DNA of 64,000 nucleotides from Solwaraspora sp. WMMD406 (GTDB taxonomy: Bacteria > Actinomycetota > Actinomycetes > Mycobacteriales > Micromonosporaceae): positions 6,604,001 to 6,668,000 of the forward strand of contig NZ_JARUBF010000001.1 of NCBI RefSeq assembly GCF_029626025.1. Reading direction: 5' to 3'. Both the position numbers and the translations under genes were made by a program. The notes beneath the pieces were generated by a model. The model had not been told where the DNA came from. It saw only the letters and a list, made by a program, of their open reading frames with translations, and did no database searches. Below, one piece after another: positions 28,372 to 37,396 of this stretch; the stretch's first letter is position 1, and the number at the start of each line of letters is the position of its first letter.

Positions 28372-29088
28372 GTGGAAATCCTGCTGTTGGTGACTGCCCG
28401 CGCGGGCGAACCGTCGGTCGTGCTTCCCGCATTGGACCTACTCCCCCATTCGGTGCGGACCGCGCCCCGAGACGTCCGCACGCTGGTGTCCGGGCCGAGC
28501 CCGGACGCCGTACTGGTCGACGCCCGGTCGGAGCTGTCCGAGGCCCGTGCGACCTGCCGGATGCTGCATGCCACTGGTCTGGGCGTCCCGCTGGTCGCGG
28601 TGGTCACCGAGGCCGGCCTGATCGCGCTCAACGCGGACTGGGGGGTCGACGACGTCATCCTGGCCAGCGCCGGACCGGCGGAGGTCGAGGCGCGACTGCG
28701 GCTGGCCGTCGGGCGACTGACCAACGCCACGTCCGGTGCCGGTGGACTGATCCGGGCCGGCGAGTTGAGCATCGACCCCGACACGTACGCGGCCAAGCTC
28801 AAGGGCCGCCCGCTCGACCTCACCTACAAGGAGTTCGAGCTGCTCAAGTTCCTCGCCCAGCACCCCGGCCGGGTCTTCACCCGTGACCAGTTGCTGCGCG
28901 AGGTCTGGGGCTACGACTACTTCGGTGGCACCCGTACCGTCGACGTGCACGTACGGCGGTTGCGGGCCAAGCTCGGCTCGGAGTACGAGTCGATGATCGG
29001 CACGGTCCGCCAGGTCGGCTACAAGTTCGTGGTGCCGCCGAGCCGCGCCGCCCTGCCGGATTCCGAGCCGGCTCCGCTGCCGGTCTGA
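28372..29088 (+). CDS. glnR: GlnR, nitrogen-response regulator
   Basis: The 238-residue OmpR-family regulator starts at GTG 28372 with a near-perfect GGAGGTGA site. The receiver-like domain (1-115) keeps Asp50 (DAVLVD) but lacks the other acidic pocket residues, as in orphan GlnR proteins that are not regulated by a kinase. The winged helix is highly conserved: [20 protein letters not shown], then [39 protein letters not shown] and [11 protein letters not shown]. GlnR controls glnA, amtB, nir and other nitrogen genes in Streptomyces and Mycobacterium. The neighbours mshD and pst are syntenic with Rv0818-Rv0820 of M. tuberculosis. Confidence 0.92.
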   Translation: MEILLLVTARAGEPSVVLPALDLLPHSVRTAPRDVRTLVSGPSPDAVLVDARSELSEARATCRMLHATGLGVPLVAVVTEAGLIALNADWGVDDVILASAGPAEVEARLRLAVGRLTNATSGAGGLIRAGELSIDPDTYAAKLKGRPLDLTYKEFELLKFLAQHPGRVFTRDQLLREVWGYDYFGGTRTVDVHVRRLRAKLGSEYESMIGTVRQVGYKFVVPPSRAALPDSEPAPLPV

Positions 29089-29153
29089 CCGGTCGACACC
29101 GGTCCGACTAGCGCAATCCGTTCGATCGTTCAGCTAGTTCGCGGAATATCAAC

Positions 29154-29189
29154 CAGGGCGCCATCCGGTTTCGGCCGGTTGGCGCCCTG
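29154..29189 (+). terminator. Terminator hairpin after glnR
   Basis: A 15-base stem (CAGGGCGCCATCCGG) with one mismatch and a 6-base loop is followed by TCATTTA. It ends the glnR transcript before the deacetylase gene. Confidence 0.85.
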
Positions 29190-29294
29190 TCATTTAACCG
29201 AATTGGTCTGATTTGCTGGCTTATTCGGCTTCTGGCGTACTTCAGGATGTGAGTCCTTCTAACCTCGGCGCGACAGCCAAGGGACGGAAGGGCG

Positions 29295-30326
29295 GTGGTG
29301 GCGGTGCTCGCAGGTCCCCGAGGGACGACCCTGGCAGCCCTGACCGCCGTGGCGATCCTGACCAGTGCCTTCCTGGTCGGGTTCCGCTCGGCGCCGACCG
29401 ACCGGGCCAGCCCGGCCCCCACCCCGGCCCCCGGGCCGGTCCCGACACCCGGCCCGACGCCCGGTTCGACGTCCCAGCGGCACGATCCCGATCTCGGCCC
29501 GCCGCCGACGGCCGGCCCCACACCGGCCACCCCCACGCCGGCCACGCCGGACGTCCCGGCACCACCCACCTCGACCTCCCCGGCGCGCCCTACGCCGTCG
29601 ACCTCAGCGACCGCCAGCGATCCACCGCCGGCGATGGTCACCCCCCGGCGACCCCCGCTCGCCCCGGACCGCAGCGGCCCATACGGCACCAGGCGGACCA
29701 GCGGAAGCGCGGCGGTCGCGCTCACCTTCGACGACGGACCGCATCCGGTGCACACCCGGCAAACCCTCGACGTGCTGCGTCAATACCAGGTCAAGGCGAC
29801 GTTCTGCCTGGTCGGCCGCAACGCCGTGGCCCACCCCGAGCTGGTACGGGCGATCGCCGCCGAGGGACACACCCTGTGCAACCATTCCTGGAGTCACGAC
29901 TTCGACCTCGGTAGCTATCCGGTCGAGGCGATCCGGGCCGATCTCACCCGTACCTCGGACGCGATCCGGGCCGCCGCCCCCGGCCACCCGGTCTCCTACT
30001 ATCGACAACCCGGCGGTTTCTGGACCCCGGCGGTGGTCGAGGTCGCGCAGGAACTCGGCATGGTCTCCGTGCACTGGAGCATCGACCCGGCCGACTACTT
30101 CCAGCCCGGTGCGGGCAGTATCACCGCAACGGTCACCGCGCAGGCCGTACCCGGGTCGATCGTGTTGTTGCACGATGCCGGCGGCAACCGGACCGGGACG
30201 GTGCTGGCGCTGCGGACGATCCTGCCCAACCTGCGACAACGCCTCCTGGTCGACGCGCTGCCACCGTTGGCCGAGCGGGCCGATCAGCGTAGCCGCCGGC
30301 TGCACCTGAAGACCGGACAGATCTGA
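29295..30326 (+). CDS. Secreted or membrane-anchored polysaccharide deacetylase
   Basis: The 343-residue protein has an N-terminal membrane segment (TLAALTAVAILTSAFLVGF, residues 12-30), a Pro/Thr-rich linker of about 95 residues, and a NodB-type catalytic domain (about 138-325). Visible motifs are TFDDGP at 144-149 (catalytic and metal Asp), the metal site NHSWSH at 196-201, YRQPGG, and LLHDAGGNR with His. Such enzymes remove N-acetyl groups from peptidoglycan or other glycans outside the cell. The start GTG 29295 is preceded by GGAAGG; another GTG one codon on is equally possible. It lies 28 bases ahead of mshD. Confidence 0.87.
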   Translation: MVAVLAGPRGTTLAALTAVAILTSAFLVGFRSAPTDRASPAPTPAPGPVPTPGPTPGSTSQRHDPDLGPPPTAGPTPATPTPATPDVPAPPTSTSPARPTPSTSATASDPPPAMVTPRRPPLAPDRSGPYGTRRTSGSAAVALTFDDGPHPVHTRQTLDVLRQYQVKATFCLVGRNAVAHPELVRAIAAEGHTLCNHSWSHDFDLGSYPVEAIRADLTRTSDAIRAAAPGHPVSYYRQPGGFWTPAVVEVAQELGMVSVHWSIDPADYFQPGAGSITATVTAQAVPGSIVLLHDAGGNRTGTVLALRTILPNLRQRLLVDALPPLAERADQRSRRLHLKTGQI

Positions 30327-30354
30327 ACACGGACGGCCCGGTTACCGTAGAGCC

Positions 30355-31284
30355 ATGCCCGATCCGGTGCCGACGCCCGACCCGGTCCCTCCCGTCGCCG
30401 TCGTCGAGCGGCTGGACCGCCTCGACACCGGACAGATCCGCCAGGTGCTGGCGCTGGCCGGTGCGGCGAGCGCCACCGACGGTACGGATCCGCTGCCGGA
30501 GCAGGTGACCATCGCGCTCGACAGCGCGGCTCCGGCCCGGCATCTGACGCTCGCCGACACGCACCGCACTCTGGTCGGCTACGCCCACCTCGACCTGGCC
30601 GATCCCGCCGCACCCGTGGCGGAACTGGTCGTCCACCCGGCGCACCGACGACGCGGGTACGGTCGGCGGCTGCTCGCCGAGTTGCTCGACGCCGTCGACC
30701 CGGCCGCCCCGCTGCGGATCTGGGCACATGGCGACCACCCATCGGCCGCCGCACTCGCCCTCGACCACGGGTTCACCCGCGACCGGGTGCTGCTGCAACT
30801 GCGCCGCCGGCTGACCGCTCCGCTGCCCGAGCCAACCCTGCCGGCCGGGGTACGGCTGCGGGCGTTCGTCCCGGGCCGCGACGACGCCGCCTGGGTGGCG
30901 CTCAACGCCACGGCGTTCGCCGACCACCCGGAGCAGGGCCGCTGGGGCCTGCCGCAGTTGCGGGCCAGGATGGCGCAGCCCTGGTTCGACCCGGCCGGTT
31001 TCCTGCTCGCCGAGGACACGGCCGGCCGGCTGCTCGGCTTCCACTGGACCAAAGTGCACGCCGACGCGGCGGTCGGCGAGGTCTACGTACTCGGGGTCGA
31101 TCCGACCGCCCACGGCGGCGGTCTCGGCCGCGCGCTCACCCTGGCCGGGCTGCGGCATCTGGCCGGGGCCGGCCTGCCCCGGGCGATGCTTTACGTCGAC
31201 GAGTCGAACACCGCAGCAGTGCGGCTCTACACCCGGCTCGGTTTCCTGCGCTGGTCGGCGGACGTCAGCTACCGCCGGCCCTGA
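30355..31284 (+). CDS. mshD: Mycothiol synthase MshD
   Basis: The 309-residue enzyme acetylates the cysteinyl amine of Cys-GlcN-Ins with acetyl-CoA, the last step of mycothiol synthesis. Two GNAT folds are fused. The N-terminal one has the VHPAHRRRGYGRRLLAELLD acetyl-CoA loop, and the catalytic C-terminal one has VLGVDPTAHGGGLGRALTLA and ends YTRLGFLRWSADVSYRRP. Start ATG 30355. The order glnR-deacetylase-mshD-pstB matches the actinobacterial norm. Mycothiol is also the likely electron donor for the ArsC enzymes further right. Confidence 0.9.
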   Translation: MPDPVPTPDPVPPVAVVERLDRLDTGQIRQVLALAGAASATDGTDPLPEQVTIALDSAAPARHLTLADTHRTLVGYAHLDLADPAAPVAELVVHPAHRRRGYGRRLLAELLDAVDPAAPLRIWAHGDHPSAAALALDHGFTRDRVLLQLRRRLTAPLPEPTLPAGVRLRAFVPGRDDAAWVALNATAFADHPEQGRWGLPQLRARMAQPWFDPAGFLLAEDTAGRLLGFHWTKVHADAAVGEVYVLGVDPTAHGGGLGRALTLAGLRHLAGAGLPRAMLYVDESNTAAVRLYTRLGFLRWSADVSYRRP

Positions 31285-31312
31285 CCCGGTCGGTCAGGCC
31301 GGTCGGGTCAGG
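31280..31312. terminator. Hairpin between mshD and pstB
   Basis: Nine-base perfect arms (CCTGACCCG) flank a 15-base centre that can partly pair. It overlaps the end of mshD and lies between convergent genes. Confidence 0.55.
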
Positions 31313-31333
31313 GCCGGTCGGGCCACGCGCCGG

Positions 31334-32113
31334 TCAGCCGAACCGGCCGGTGATGTAGTCCTCGGTCGCCTTGACCTTCGGATTGCTGAAGATGCGCTGC
31401 GTGTCGTCCATCTCGATCAGCTTGCCGGGCTGGCCGGTGCCGGCGATGTTGAAGAAGCCGGTGCGATCGCTGACCCGTGCCGCCTGCTGCATGTTGTGCG
31501 TGACGATCACGATGGTGAACTCGGCCTTGAGCTGGTGCATCAGGTCTTCGATGGCCAGCGTCGAGATCGGGTCGAGCGCCGAGCAGGGCTCGTCCATCAG
31601 CAGCACGGCCGGCTTGACAGCGATCGCCCGGGCGATGCAGAGTCGCTGCTGCTGGCCGCCGGAGAGGCTGGATCCGGGTCGGTTGAGCCGGTCCTTGACC
31701 TCTTCCCAGAGGTTGGCGCCGCGCAACGTCTGCTCGACCAGCTCGTCGAGCGACGCCTTGCGCATCCGGCCGCCGTTGAGCTTGACGCCGGCCGCCACGT
31801 TGTCGTAGATCGACATCGTCGGGAACGGGTTGGGTCGCTGGAACACCATCCCGACCTGCCGCCGTACGGCGACCGGGTCGACGCCGACGCCGTACAGGTC
31901 TTCGCCGTCCATGTCGACCTTGCCGGTCACCCGCCCGCCGGGCACGACCTCGTGCATCCGGTTGAGCGAGCGGAGGAAGGTCGACTTGCCGCAGCCGGAC
32001 GGCCCGATCAACGCCGTCACGGAACGCGGCTCGATGGTCATGTTGACCTGTTCGACGGCTTTGAACGCGCCGTAGAAGATGTCCAGGTCGGTGACTTCGA
32101 TTCGCTTGGCCAC
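31334..32113 (-). CDS. pstB: Phosphate ABC transporter ATP-binding protein PstB
   Basis: The 259-residue ATPase energises high-affinity phosphate uptake. It shows the Walker A motif [19 protein letters not shown], the signature [14 protein letters not shown], Walker [17 protein letters not shown] and switch His ([14 protein letters not shown]). The start GTG 32113 has AAAGGA nine bases upstream; the longer open frame continuing to 32740 is antisense or shadow to pstA. It is the last gene of the pstSCAB operon, 20 bases after pstA. Confidence 0.93.
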   Translation of the reverse strand: MAKRIEVTDLDIFYGAFKAVEQVNMTIEPRSVTALIGPSGCGKSTFLRSLNRMHEVVPGGRVTGKVDMDGEDLYGVGVDPVAVRRQVGMVFQRPNPFPTMSIYDNVAAGVKLNGGRMRKASLDELVEQTLRGANLWEEVKDRLNRPGSSLSGGQQQRLCIARAIAVKPAVLLMDEPCSALDPISTLAIEDLMHQLKAEFTIVIVTHNMQQAARVSDRTGFFNIAGTGQPGKLIEMDDTQRIFSNPKVKATEDYITGRFG

Positions 32114-32133
32114 TTGAGGGGTCCTTTCCGCGG

Positions 32134-33198
32134 TCAGCGGCTGTTCGGCAGGGAGAAGAACCGGGAGATGAGGCGGGCCACCAGATTCAGTGCCATGACG
32201 AGGAGGAACAGGGTGAGCGCGGCGGCCCAGGCACGATCGACTCCGAACTCCGGCCGCGCCCCGGGGATGCTGTAGGAGTAGTAGGTGAACACCGGCAGCG
32301 ACGCCATCCGGCCCTCGAACAGGTTGGTGTTGAGGGCGGTGGTGCTGCCGGCGATGATCAGCAGCGGTGCGGTCTCCCCGATCACCCGGGCGATCGACAG
32401 GGTGACCCCGGTGGCGATGCCCGGTGCGGCGGTCCGCAGCACCACCCGCAGCACGGTGCGCCACTTGGGCACCCCGAGGGCGTACGACGCCTCGCGCAGC
32501 TCGTTCGGCACCAGCTTGAGCATTTCTTCGACCGACCGGACCACAACCGGCACCATCAGCACCGACAGCGCGACCGCACCGCCGAGGCCGAACCGGATGC
32601 TCGGGCCGAAGAAGATCGCGAAGAAGGCGAACGCGAACAGACCGGCCACGATGGACGGGATGCCGGTCATCACGTCGACCAGCAGGGTCACCCAGCGGGC
32701 CAGCCGACCCTTGCCGTACTCGACCAGGTAGACGGCGCACATCACGCCGACCGGGACCGAGATGAGCGCCGCCGCGCCGGTCATCAGCAGGGTGCCGACG
32801 ATGGCGTGCAGCGCGCCGCCGCCCTCGCCCAGCACGCCCCGCATGTCGCTGGTGAGGAAGGTCGCGTCGAGCCGGTTGACCCCGTTCTGGGTGACGGTGA
32901 TCACCAGCGAGAGCAACGGCAGGATGGCCAGCCCGAAGGCGATCGAGACCAGCACGGTGACGAAGCGGTCCTTGGCCCGGCGGCCGCCCTCGACGCGCCA
33001 GGAAACTGCCGGCAGCGCCACCAGGGTCAGCAACACACCGAGCACGATCGACAGCGGAATGCCGAAGCCCAGGGTGAGCCCACCGAGCAGGCCGACCGAC
33101 AGGCTGACGCCGACCACCGACCAGGGTGCCCAGTTGGGCAGCACGCCGCTGGTCAACGAGTTGGGGGCCACCGCCTGGGGTGGGGTGATGGTGGTCAT
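32134..33198 (-). CDS. pstA: Phosphate ABC transporter permease PstA
   Basis: The 354-residue membrane protein has about eight membrane segments; two early ones (residues 28-68) precede the permease core. The ABC permease loop reads [20 protein letters not shown], followed by [23 protein letters not shown] 33198 overlaps the pstC stop (ATGA). It pairs with PstC to form the phosphate channel. The extra N-terminal hydrophobic region is common in actinobacterial PstA. Confidence 0.92.
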   Translation of the reverse strand: MTTITPPQAVAPNSLTSGVLPNWAPWSVVGVSLSVGLLGGLTLGFGIPLSIVLGVLLTLVALPAVSWRVEGGRRAKDRFVTVLVSIAFGLAILPLLSLVITVTQNGVNRLDATFLTSDMRGVLGEGGGALHAIVGTLLMTGAAALISVPVGVMCAVYLVEYGKGRLARWVTLLVDVMTGIPSIVAGLFAFAFFAIFFGPSIRFGLGGAVALSVLMVPVVVRSVEEMLKLVPNELREASYALGVPKWRTVLRVVLRTAAPGIATGVTLSIARVIGETAPLLIIAGSTTALNTNLFEGRMASLPVFTYYSYSIPGARPEFGVDRAWAAALTLFLLVMALNLVARLISRFFSLPNSR

Positions 33199-34226
33199 GC
33201 GTTCGCTCCCGAGAAGTCGCGCCGACGGGCGATGACCGCTCGGGCGGCGAAGTTGACGACGAAGGTCAACGCGAACAGCACCAGACCGGAGGCGATCAAC
33301 GTGTTGACCGCGAGACCGCTGGACTCGGGGAAGTCGAGCGCGATGTTGGCGGCGATGGTACTGCTGTTGACCGAGTCGATCAGGTTGATGGTGACCACGT
33401 CGTAGGCCGAAAGGATCATCGCCACCGCGAGGGTCTCGCCAAGCGCCCGACCGAGCCCCAGCATGCTGCCGCTGATGATGCCGGACCGGCCGAACGGCAG
33501 CACGGTCATCCGGATCATCTCCCAGCGGGTGGCACCGAGCGCCAGGGAAGCTTCCTCCTGCAGGCGCGGGGTCTGCAGGAAGACCTCCCGGTTGACCGCC
33601 GTCATGATCGGCAGGACCATCACCGCCAGCACCAGCCCGGCGGTGAGCATGGTCCGGCCGGTAACCGAGGCAGGGCCGGCGAAGAGCGGGATGAAGCCGA
33701 GGTACTCCTCCAGCCAGCGGTAGACCGGGACGACGTTCGGCGCGAGGAAGAAGATGCCCCACAGTCCGTAGACGACGCTGGGCACGGCGGCGAGCAGATC
33801 GACCAGGTAGCCGAGTCCGGCGGCGATCCGGCGGGGTGCGTAGTGCGAGATGAACAGTGCGATGCCGATCGCCAGCGGGGTCGCCACGACCAGCGCGATC
33901 ACCGCGGCGAGCACCGTGCCGAACAGCAACGGGGTGACGTACGCCAGGAATCCCTCACCGCCGGGCAGGTCCTCGGCGTCGGCGGTGAGCGCGGGGAAGC
34001 CTTCGTAGAGCAGGAAGGCGGCGACGGCCGCGAGCGTGACAAGGATCAGAACGCCGGCGCCGACGGCCGTACCGGAGAAGATCTGGTCACCGATCCGTTT
34101 GCCGGATCGGCCGCGCAGCTTGGGGGTGTCGGGCAGCCCGTCCGATGACGTGCCGCGCGGCGGTCCACCACTGGTGGGTGGGTCGCTGGAGGGGGTACCG
34201 CTCGTCGCGGTGGCGGGCTTTGTCAC
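33195..34226 (-). CDS. pstC: Phosphate ABC transporter permease PstC
   Basis: The 343-residue permease starts at GTG 34226 behind GAGGAGG. It has a Pro/Ser/Gly-rich cytoplasmic N-terminus (1-45), then about six membrane segments with a periplasmic loop near [16 protein letters not shown]. The permease signature is [20 protein letters not shown], followed by [20 protein letters not shown]. It follows pstS after 119 bases that contain a strong hairpin, and is coupled to pstA. Confidence 0.92.
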   Translation of the reverse strand: MTKPATATSGTPSSDPPTSGGPPRGTSSDGLPDTPKLRGRSGKRIGDQIFSGTAVGAGVLILVTLAAVAAFLLYEGFPALTADAEDLPGGEGFLAYVTPLLFGTVLAAVIALVVATPLAIGIALFISHYAPRRIAAGLGYLVDLLAAVPSVVYGLWGIFFLAPNVVPVYRWLEEYLGFIPLFAGPASVTGRTMLTAGLVLAVMVLPIMTAVNREVFLQTPRLQEEASLALGATRWEMIRMTVLPFGRSGIISGSMLGLGRALGETLAVAMILSAYDVVTINLIDSVNSSTIAANIALDFPESSGLAVNTLIASGLVLFALTFVVNFAARAVIARRRDFSGANA

Positions 34227-34277
34227 GGATTACGCCTCCTCAGGCCGTGTCGTGACGGGCTGTGCCAGATACGCCGC

Positions 34278-34312
34278 AGGTCCGGACGGCCACCGGGTGA
34301 CCGTCCGGACCT
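34278..34312 (-). promoter_or_regulatory. Stem-loop between pstS and pstC
   Basis: A perfect 12-bp outer stem (AGGTCCGGACGG) with an inner CAC/GTG stem lies just after the pstS stop. A structure at this spot may be a partial terminator or an RNA-stabilising element, giving more PstS than PstCAB, as in other pst operons. Confidence 0.7.
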
Positions 34313-34345
34313 CGGGGATCAGCAGCCTAGACGTGACCGCTGTGA

Positions 34346-35446
34346 TCAGGCGACGCTGATCGCGTCGATCGCCGTCTGGGCCTGGCTGCGCAGCTCGGCG
34401 GAGATCGGCGCGGAGCCGGCGTTCCCGGCGGCGGCCTGCTGGCCTTCCTCGCTGATCAGGTAGTTGAAGAACGCCTTGACCAGGTCGACCTTCTCCTGGC
34501 TGTCGTAGTTGACGCAGGCGAGCTGGTAGGAGACCAGCACGATCGGGTAGACGCCGGACTCGGTGGTGTCCCGGGGCAGGTCGATCGCGTAGCTGAATTC
34601 CGGACGGCCGGAGACGGTCTCGGCGGCGTCGACCACCTTGGCGGCGGCCTCGGCGGAGTACTCGACGAACTCCTCGCCGACCTGGACCGCGGCGACGCCG
34701 AGGTCGGTCGCCTGGGAGGCGTCGATGTAGCCGATGGTGCCCTCGCCACCGCGCAGCGCGGCGGCCACGCCCTGGGTCTGGGCGGCGGCCTCACCGGTCT
34801 GGGTCGGCCAGTCGCCGGAGACCTCGTACGGCCAGTCGGCCGGGGCGGCCTTGGCCAGGTAGTCGACGAAGTTCTCGGTGGTGCCCGACTCGTCCGAGCG
34901 GTGCACGGCGGTGATCGCCAGGTCCGGCAGGGTGGCGTCGGCGTTGAGCTCGGCGATCGCCGGGTCGTTCCAGTTGGTGATCTTGTTGTCGAAGATCCGG
35001 GCGATCACCGACGGCGAGAGGTTCAGCGTGTCGACGCCCGGCAGGTTGTACGCCACAGCGATCGGGCTGATGTAGCCGGGGAACTCGATGAAGCCCTGCT
35101 CGCCGCAGGTCTCCAGGGCCGCCGCGATCTCCTCTTCGTCGAGGTAGGCGTCCGAACCGGCGAAGTCGGCACCACCGGAGGTGAACTGCTCACGGCCACC
35201 GCCGGAGCCGATCGGGTCGTAGGTGACGGTGGCGTCGGGGGCCACGGAGGTGAATCCGGCGATCCACGCCTCCATCGCGGCACCCTGCGAGGAGGCGCCG
35301 GCGCCAGCGAGGTCGCCGCTGACCGAGGTCTCGGAGCCGGTGTCGGTGTCCGAGCCGCTGTCGCTGTCGCTGCCACAAGCGGCCACGCCAAGGGTAAGCA
35401 TGACGGCGACCGGCAGGGCGGCCAGCCGGAGGGTCGTACGATTCAC
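34346..35446 (-). CDS. pstS: Phosphate-binding lipoprotein PstS
   Basis: The 366-residue lipoprotein captures phosphate for the PstCAB transporter. The signal peptide ends in the lipobox LGVAAC near residue 24, followed by a Ser/Asp-rich linker. Phosphate-binding motifs visible are GAGASSQGAAMEAWIAGF, YDPIGSGGGREQFTSGGADF, and HRSDESGTTENFVDYL. The start GTG 35446 has GAGAGG ten bases upstream; the upstream extension lacks one. The gene is first in pstSCAB. PHO-box-like repeats lie about 115 bases upstream. Confidence 0.93.
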   Translation of the reverse strand: MNRTTLRLAALPVAVMLTLGVAACGSDSDSGSDTDTGSETSVSGDLAGAGASSQGAAMEAWIAGFTSVAPDATVTYDPIGSGGGREQFTSGGADFAGSDAYLDEEEIAAALETCGEQGFIEFPGYISPIAVAYNLPGVDTLNLSPSVIARIFDNKITNWNDPAIAELNADATLPDLAITAVHRSDESGTTENFVDYLAKAAPADWPYEVSGDWPTQTGEAAAQTQGVAAALRGGEGTIGYIDASQATDLGVAAVQVGEEFVEYSAEAAAKVVDAAETVSGRPEFSYAIDLPRDTTESGVYPIVLVSYQLACVNYDSQEKVDLVKAFFNYLISEEGQQAAAGNAGSAPISAELRSQAQTAIDAISVA

Positions 35447-35561
35447 GGTGCGTTGCCTCTCTGAGGTCGGGTGGCGACTCACCGCCCATGGGTGGGGGGC
35501 GAGTCACCGTCTCGAACGCGGTGGACGGTACGAGCCGTGGCTAAACTGCCGACCGGGACAT

Positions 35562-35579
35562 GGTGAACAGAAGGTGAAC
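35562..35579 (-). promoter_or_regulatory. PHO box (PhoP-type direct repeats) upstream of pstS
   Basis: On the minus strand two GTTCACC units are spaced 11 bases apart (plus-strand GGTGAAC at 35562-35568 and 35573-35579). This is the PhoP recognition layout known from Streptomyces, so pstSCAB is probably induced by phosphate starvation through PhoR-PhoP. Confidence 0.75.
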
Positions 35580-35669
35580 GAGACTTGTCGGATCGCACTC
35601 GATCCCCCGGTTCGCGCTCCGGAGTGACGCACGTCCCTCCGACCCGCCACCGGTAGCTGCGGTTCGCGG

Positions 35670-36203
35670 CTAATCGGCCGACTCGACGCCCGACGTCTCC
35701 CGTACGGTCCGCCAGCGCCGGGCCTGCTCGGCGGTGACCTGGTAGGACACCCCGGCCGGCCGACCCGACTCCACGCGGGGCACTCGCTGTAACGGCAGTC
35801 CCCAGGTCGGATAGTCGTGGTAGGCCTTCACGATCCGGGTCAGGCCGCCCAGGGCGCCGATCACCTTGTCCACCGGGCTGCCGAGCTCGGCCGCCAGATC
35901 ACCGACGGGCAGGGCCTCGCCCGGCCGGGCGGACAGCAGGTCGAGGATGGCGCAGACGGTCTGGTGGGTCCGGGACCGGCCCTGGGCGAACCGGCGCAGC
36001 TCCTCGACCGGCCATTCCTTGGCCGAGCGGGTGTTCGACCGGCGTCGCCGGGCGGGCTTGGCGAGCGGCTTGGTCCGCTGGTCGAGTTCTTCGATCAGGC
36101 GCGCGATGTGGTCGACGTATTCGGCCGGAACAGCGAGGTGGACGAGGTCACTGCCGGATGGCGGGGTGTCGTTCGCGGATGATGTCCCTGATCGTGGAGC
36201 CAT
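35670..36203 (-). CDS. Winged-helix-like protein of unknown function
   Basis: The 177-residue protein starts at ATG 36203 with GGACGGG five bases upstream. After a Ser/Thr-rich start, residues 35-60 form a helix (VPAEYVDHIARLIEELDQRT). A basic region follows (KPARRRRSNTRSAKEW), then a segment resembling a winged helix (HQTVCAILDLLSARPGEALP; GDLAAELGSPVDKVIGALGG). DNA binding is plausible but not proven. It lies upstream of pstS in the same direction, with the PHO box between. It has no partner gene. Confidence 0.7.
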   Translation of the reverse strand: MAPRSGTSSANDTPPSGSDLVHLAVPAEYVDHIARLIEELDQRTKPLAKPARRRRSNTRSAKEWPVEELRRFAQGRSRTHQTVCAILDLLSARPGEALPVGDLAAELGSPVDKVIGALGGLTRIVKAYHDYPTWGLPLQRVPRVESGRPAGVSYQVTAEQARRWRTVRETSGVESAD

Positions 36204-36377
36204 GTGTCCCGTCCGATAGCGCGGCGCCGGACGTCGTCCGGGCACCCAGGATCGCGTTGTGCGCGCCAAAGTATCACCGCTCGGTAACGCAAGATCATCT
36301 CAGCGCATCGACGCTGAGGAATCGACGTGGGCGCGGGACAGGGTCCGGGTCCGGATCTCCGTACCGGAAAGTGCAGG

Positions 36378-37325
36378 TCAACCGCCCTGTCGGGCGACCG
36401 GGACCGCGAAGCGGACGGTGCCGTCGGGGTCGACCCGTAGATCGGGGGTGACCGGCGTCGACGAATCGCGACGAGACGCGGCGGCGAACACCGCACCGAT
36501 GTCCGGACAGCCGCCCACCTCACCCAGAGTCACCCGAGTCGGCGGCAGCAACGCCCACTCGCCCCGGGCGGCGTGATCCAGCGCCAGCTCCGGGTAGGTC
36601 CACAGTGTCTGATCCGCCTCGCCGGAGACATCCCTGGTCAGCTGCCCGACCGGCAACCGGGCCACGAAGAAGTACGTGTCGAACCGGCGCGGTTCGAACT
36701 CGGGCGTGATCCACCGGCTCCACGGTGCCAGCAGGTCGGCGCGCAACGTCAACCCCCGCCGACGAAGCAGTTCACCGAAGCCGAGCCGCCGGTCGAGCAG
36801 GGCCCGCCGGTCCGCCTCCCAGTCCGCCCCGGCGACGTCGCTCACCACCGTCCGCCCGTCCGGTCCGGCGAGCAGCACCCCGGCCTCCTCGAACACCTCC
36901 CGCGCGGCCGCGCAAACCACCGCCTGGGCCTCGGCCGCCGGGCAGCCGAGCCGCGCGGACCACCACTGCGGATCCGGACCGGCCCAGTCGAGATCGGCGA
37001 CGGCGTCGGACGGGTCGACTCCGCCGCCGGGGTACGCGTACACACCGCCGAAGGCCACCGCCGCGACCCGGCGGATCAGGTAGACCTCGAACGTCGACGA
37101 GACCGGATCGGCCGACGAACCCGGACCGGGATCGGCCGACGGACCGGGATCCACCGACGGACGCAGCAGCAGCACCGTCGCCGCGACCCGGGGCGGCACC
37201 GGCGTCCGCCCGGCGGCGTAGAACCGGCTGGCCTGCTCGATCATCGCCTCGGGGACCGGGAACAGAGCCACGCCGGTCGGCGCGGATGCGGCCGATGCCG
37301 CAGGCGGATCGTCGTCGGTGGGCAC
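36378..37325 (-). CDS. NUDIX hydrolase (NUDT19-like, CoA/nucleotide diphosphatase type)
   Basis: The 315-residue protein carries a Nudix box split by an insertion: YAYPGGGVDPSD near residue 100 and, about 45 residues on, AAREVFEEAGVLL, giving the metal-binding REVFEEAG. This long-insert form is typical of RP2p/NUDT19-like proteins, some of which cleave CoA esters. It then has RWITPEFEPRRFDTYFFVAR, a conserved stretch of that group. A Pro/Gly/Ser-rich repeat (residues 57-72) sits before the core. The GTG start at 37325 is divergent from the Gfo/Idh/MocA gene. Confidence 0.85.
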   Translation of the reverse strand: MPTDDDPPAASAASAPTGVALFPVPEAMIEQASRFYAAGRTPVPPRVAATVLLLRPSVDPGPSADPGPGSSADPVSSTFEVYLIRRVAAVAFGGVYAYPGGGVDPSDAVADLDWAGPDPQWWSARLGCPAAEAQAVVCAAAREVFEEAGVLLAGPDGRTVVSDVAGADWEADRRALLDRRLGFGELLRRRGLTLRADLLAPWSRWITPEFEPRRFDTYFFVARLPVGQLTRDVSGEADQTLWTYPELALDHAARGEWALLPPTRVTLGEVGGCPDIGAVFAAASRRDSSTPVTPDLRVDPDGTVRFAVPVARQGG

Positions 37326-37396
37326 CCCCGTCAGGGTAGGCGGCGACCCGGCCGGTCTCCAGTTCGCCCCGCCGACGTCGGCTAGCGTGCCTGATC

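Noticed and set aside
32134-32740. Fusion of pstB with an upstream membrane-like segment
   Set aside because: The upstream part is a shadow of pstA; GTG 32113 with its ribosome site is the proper start.
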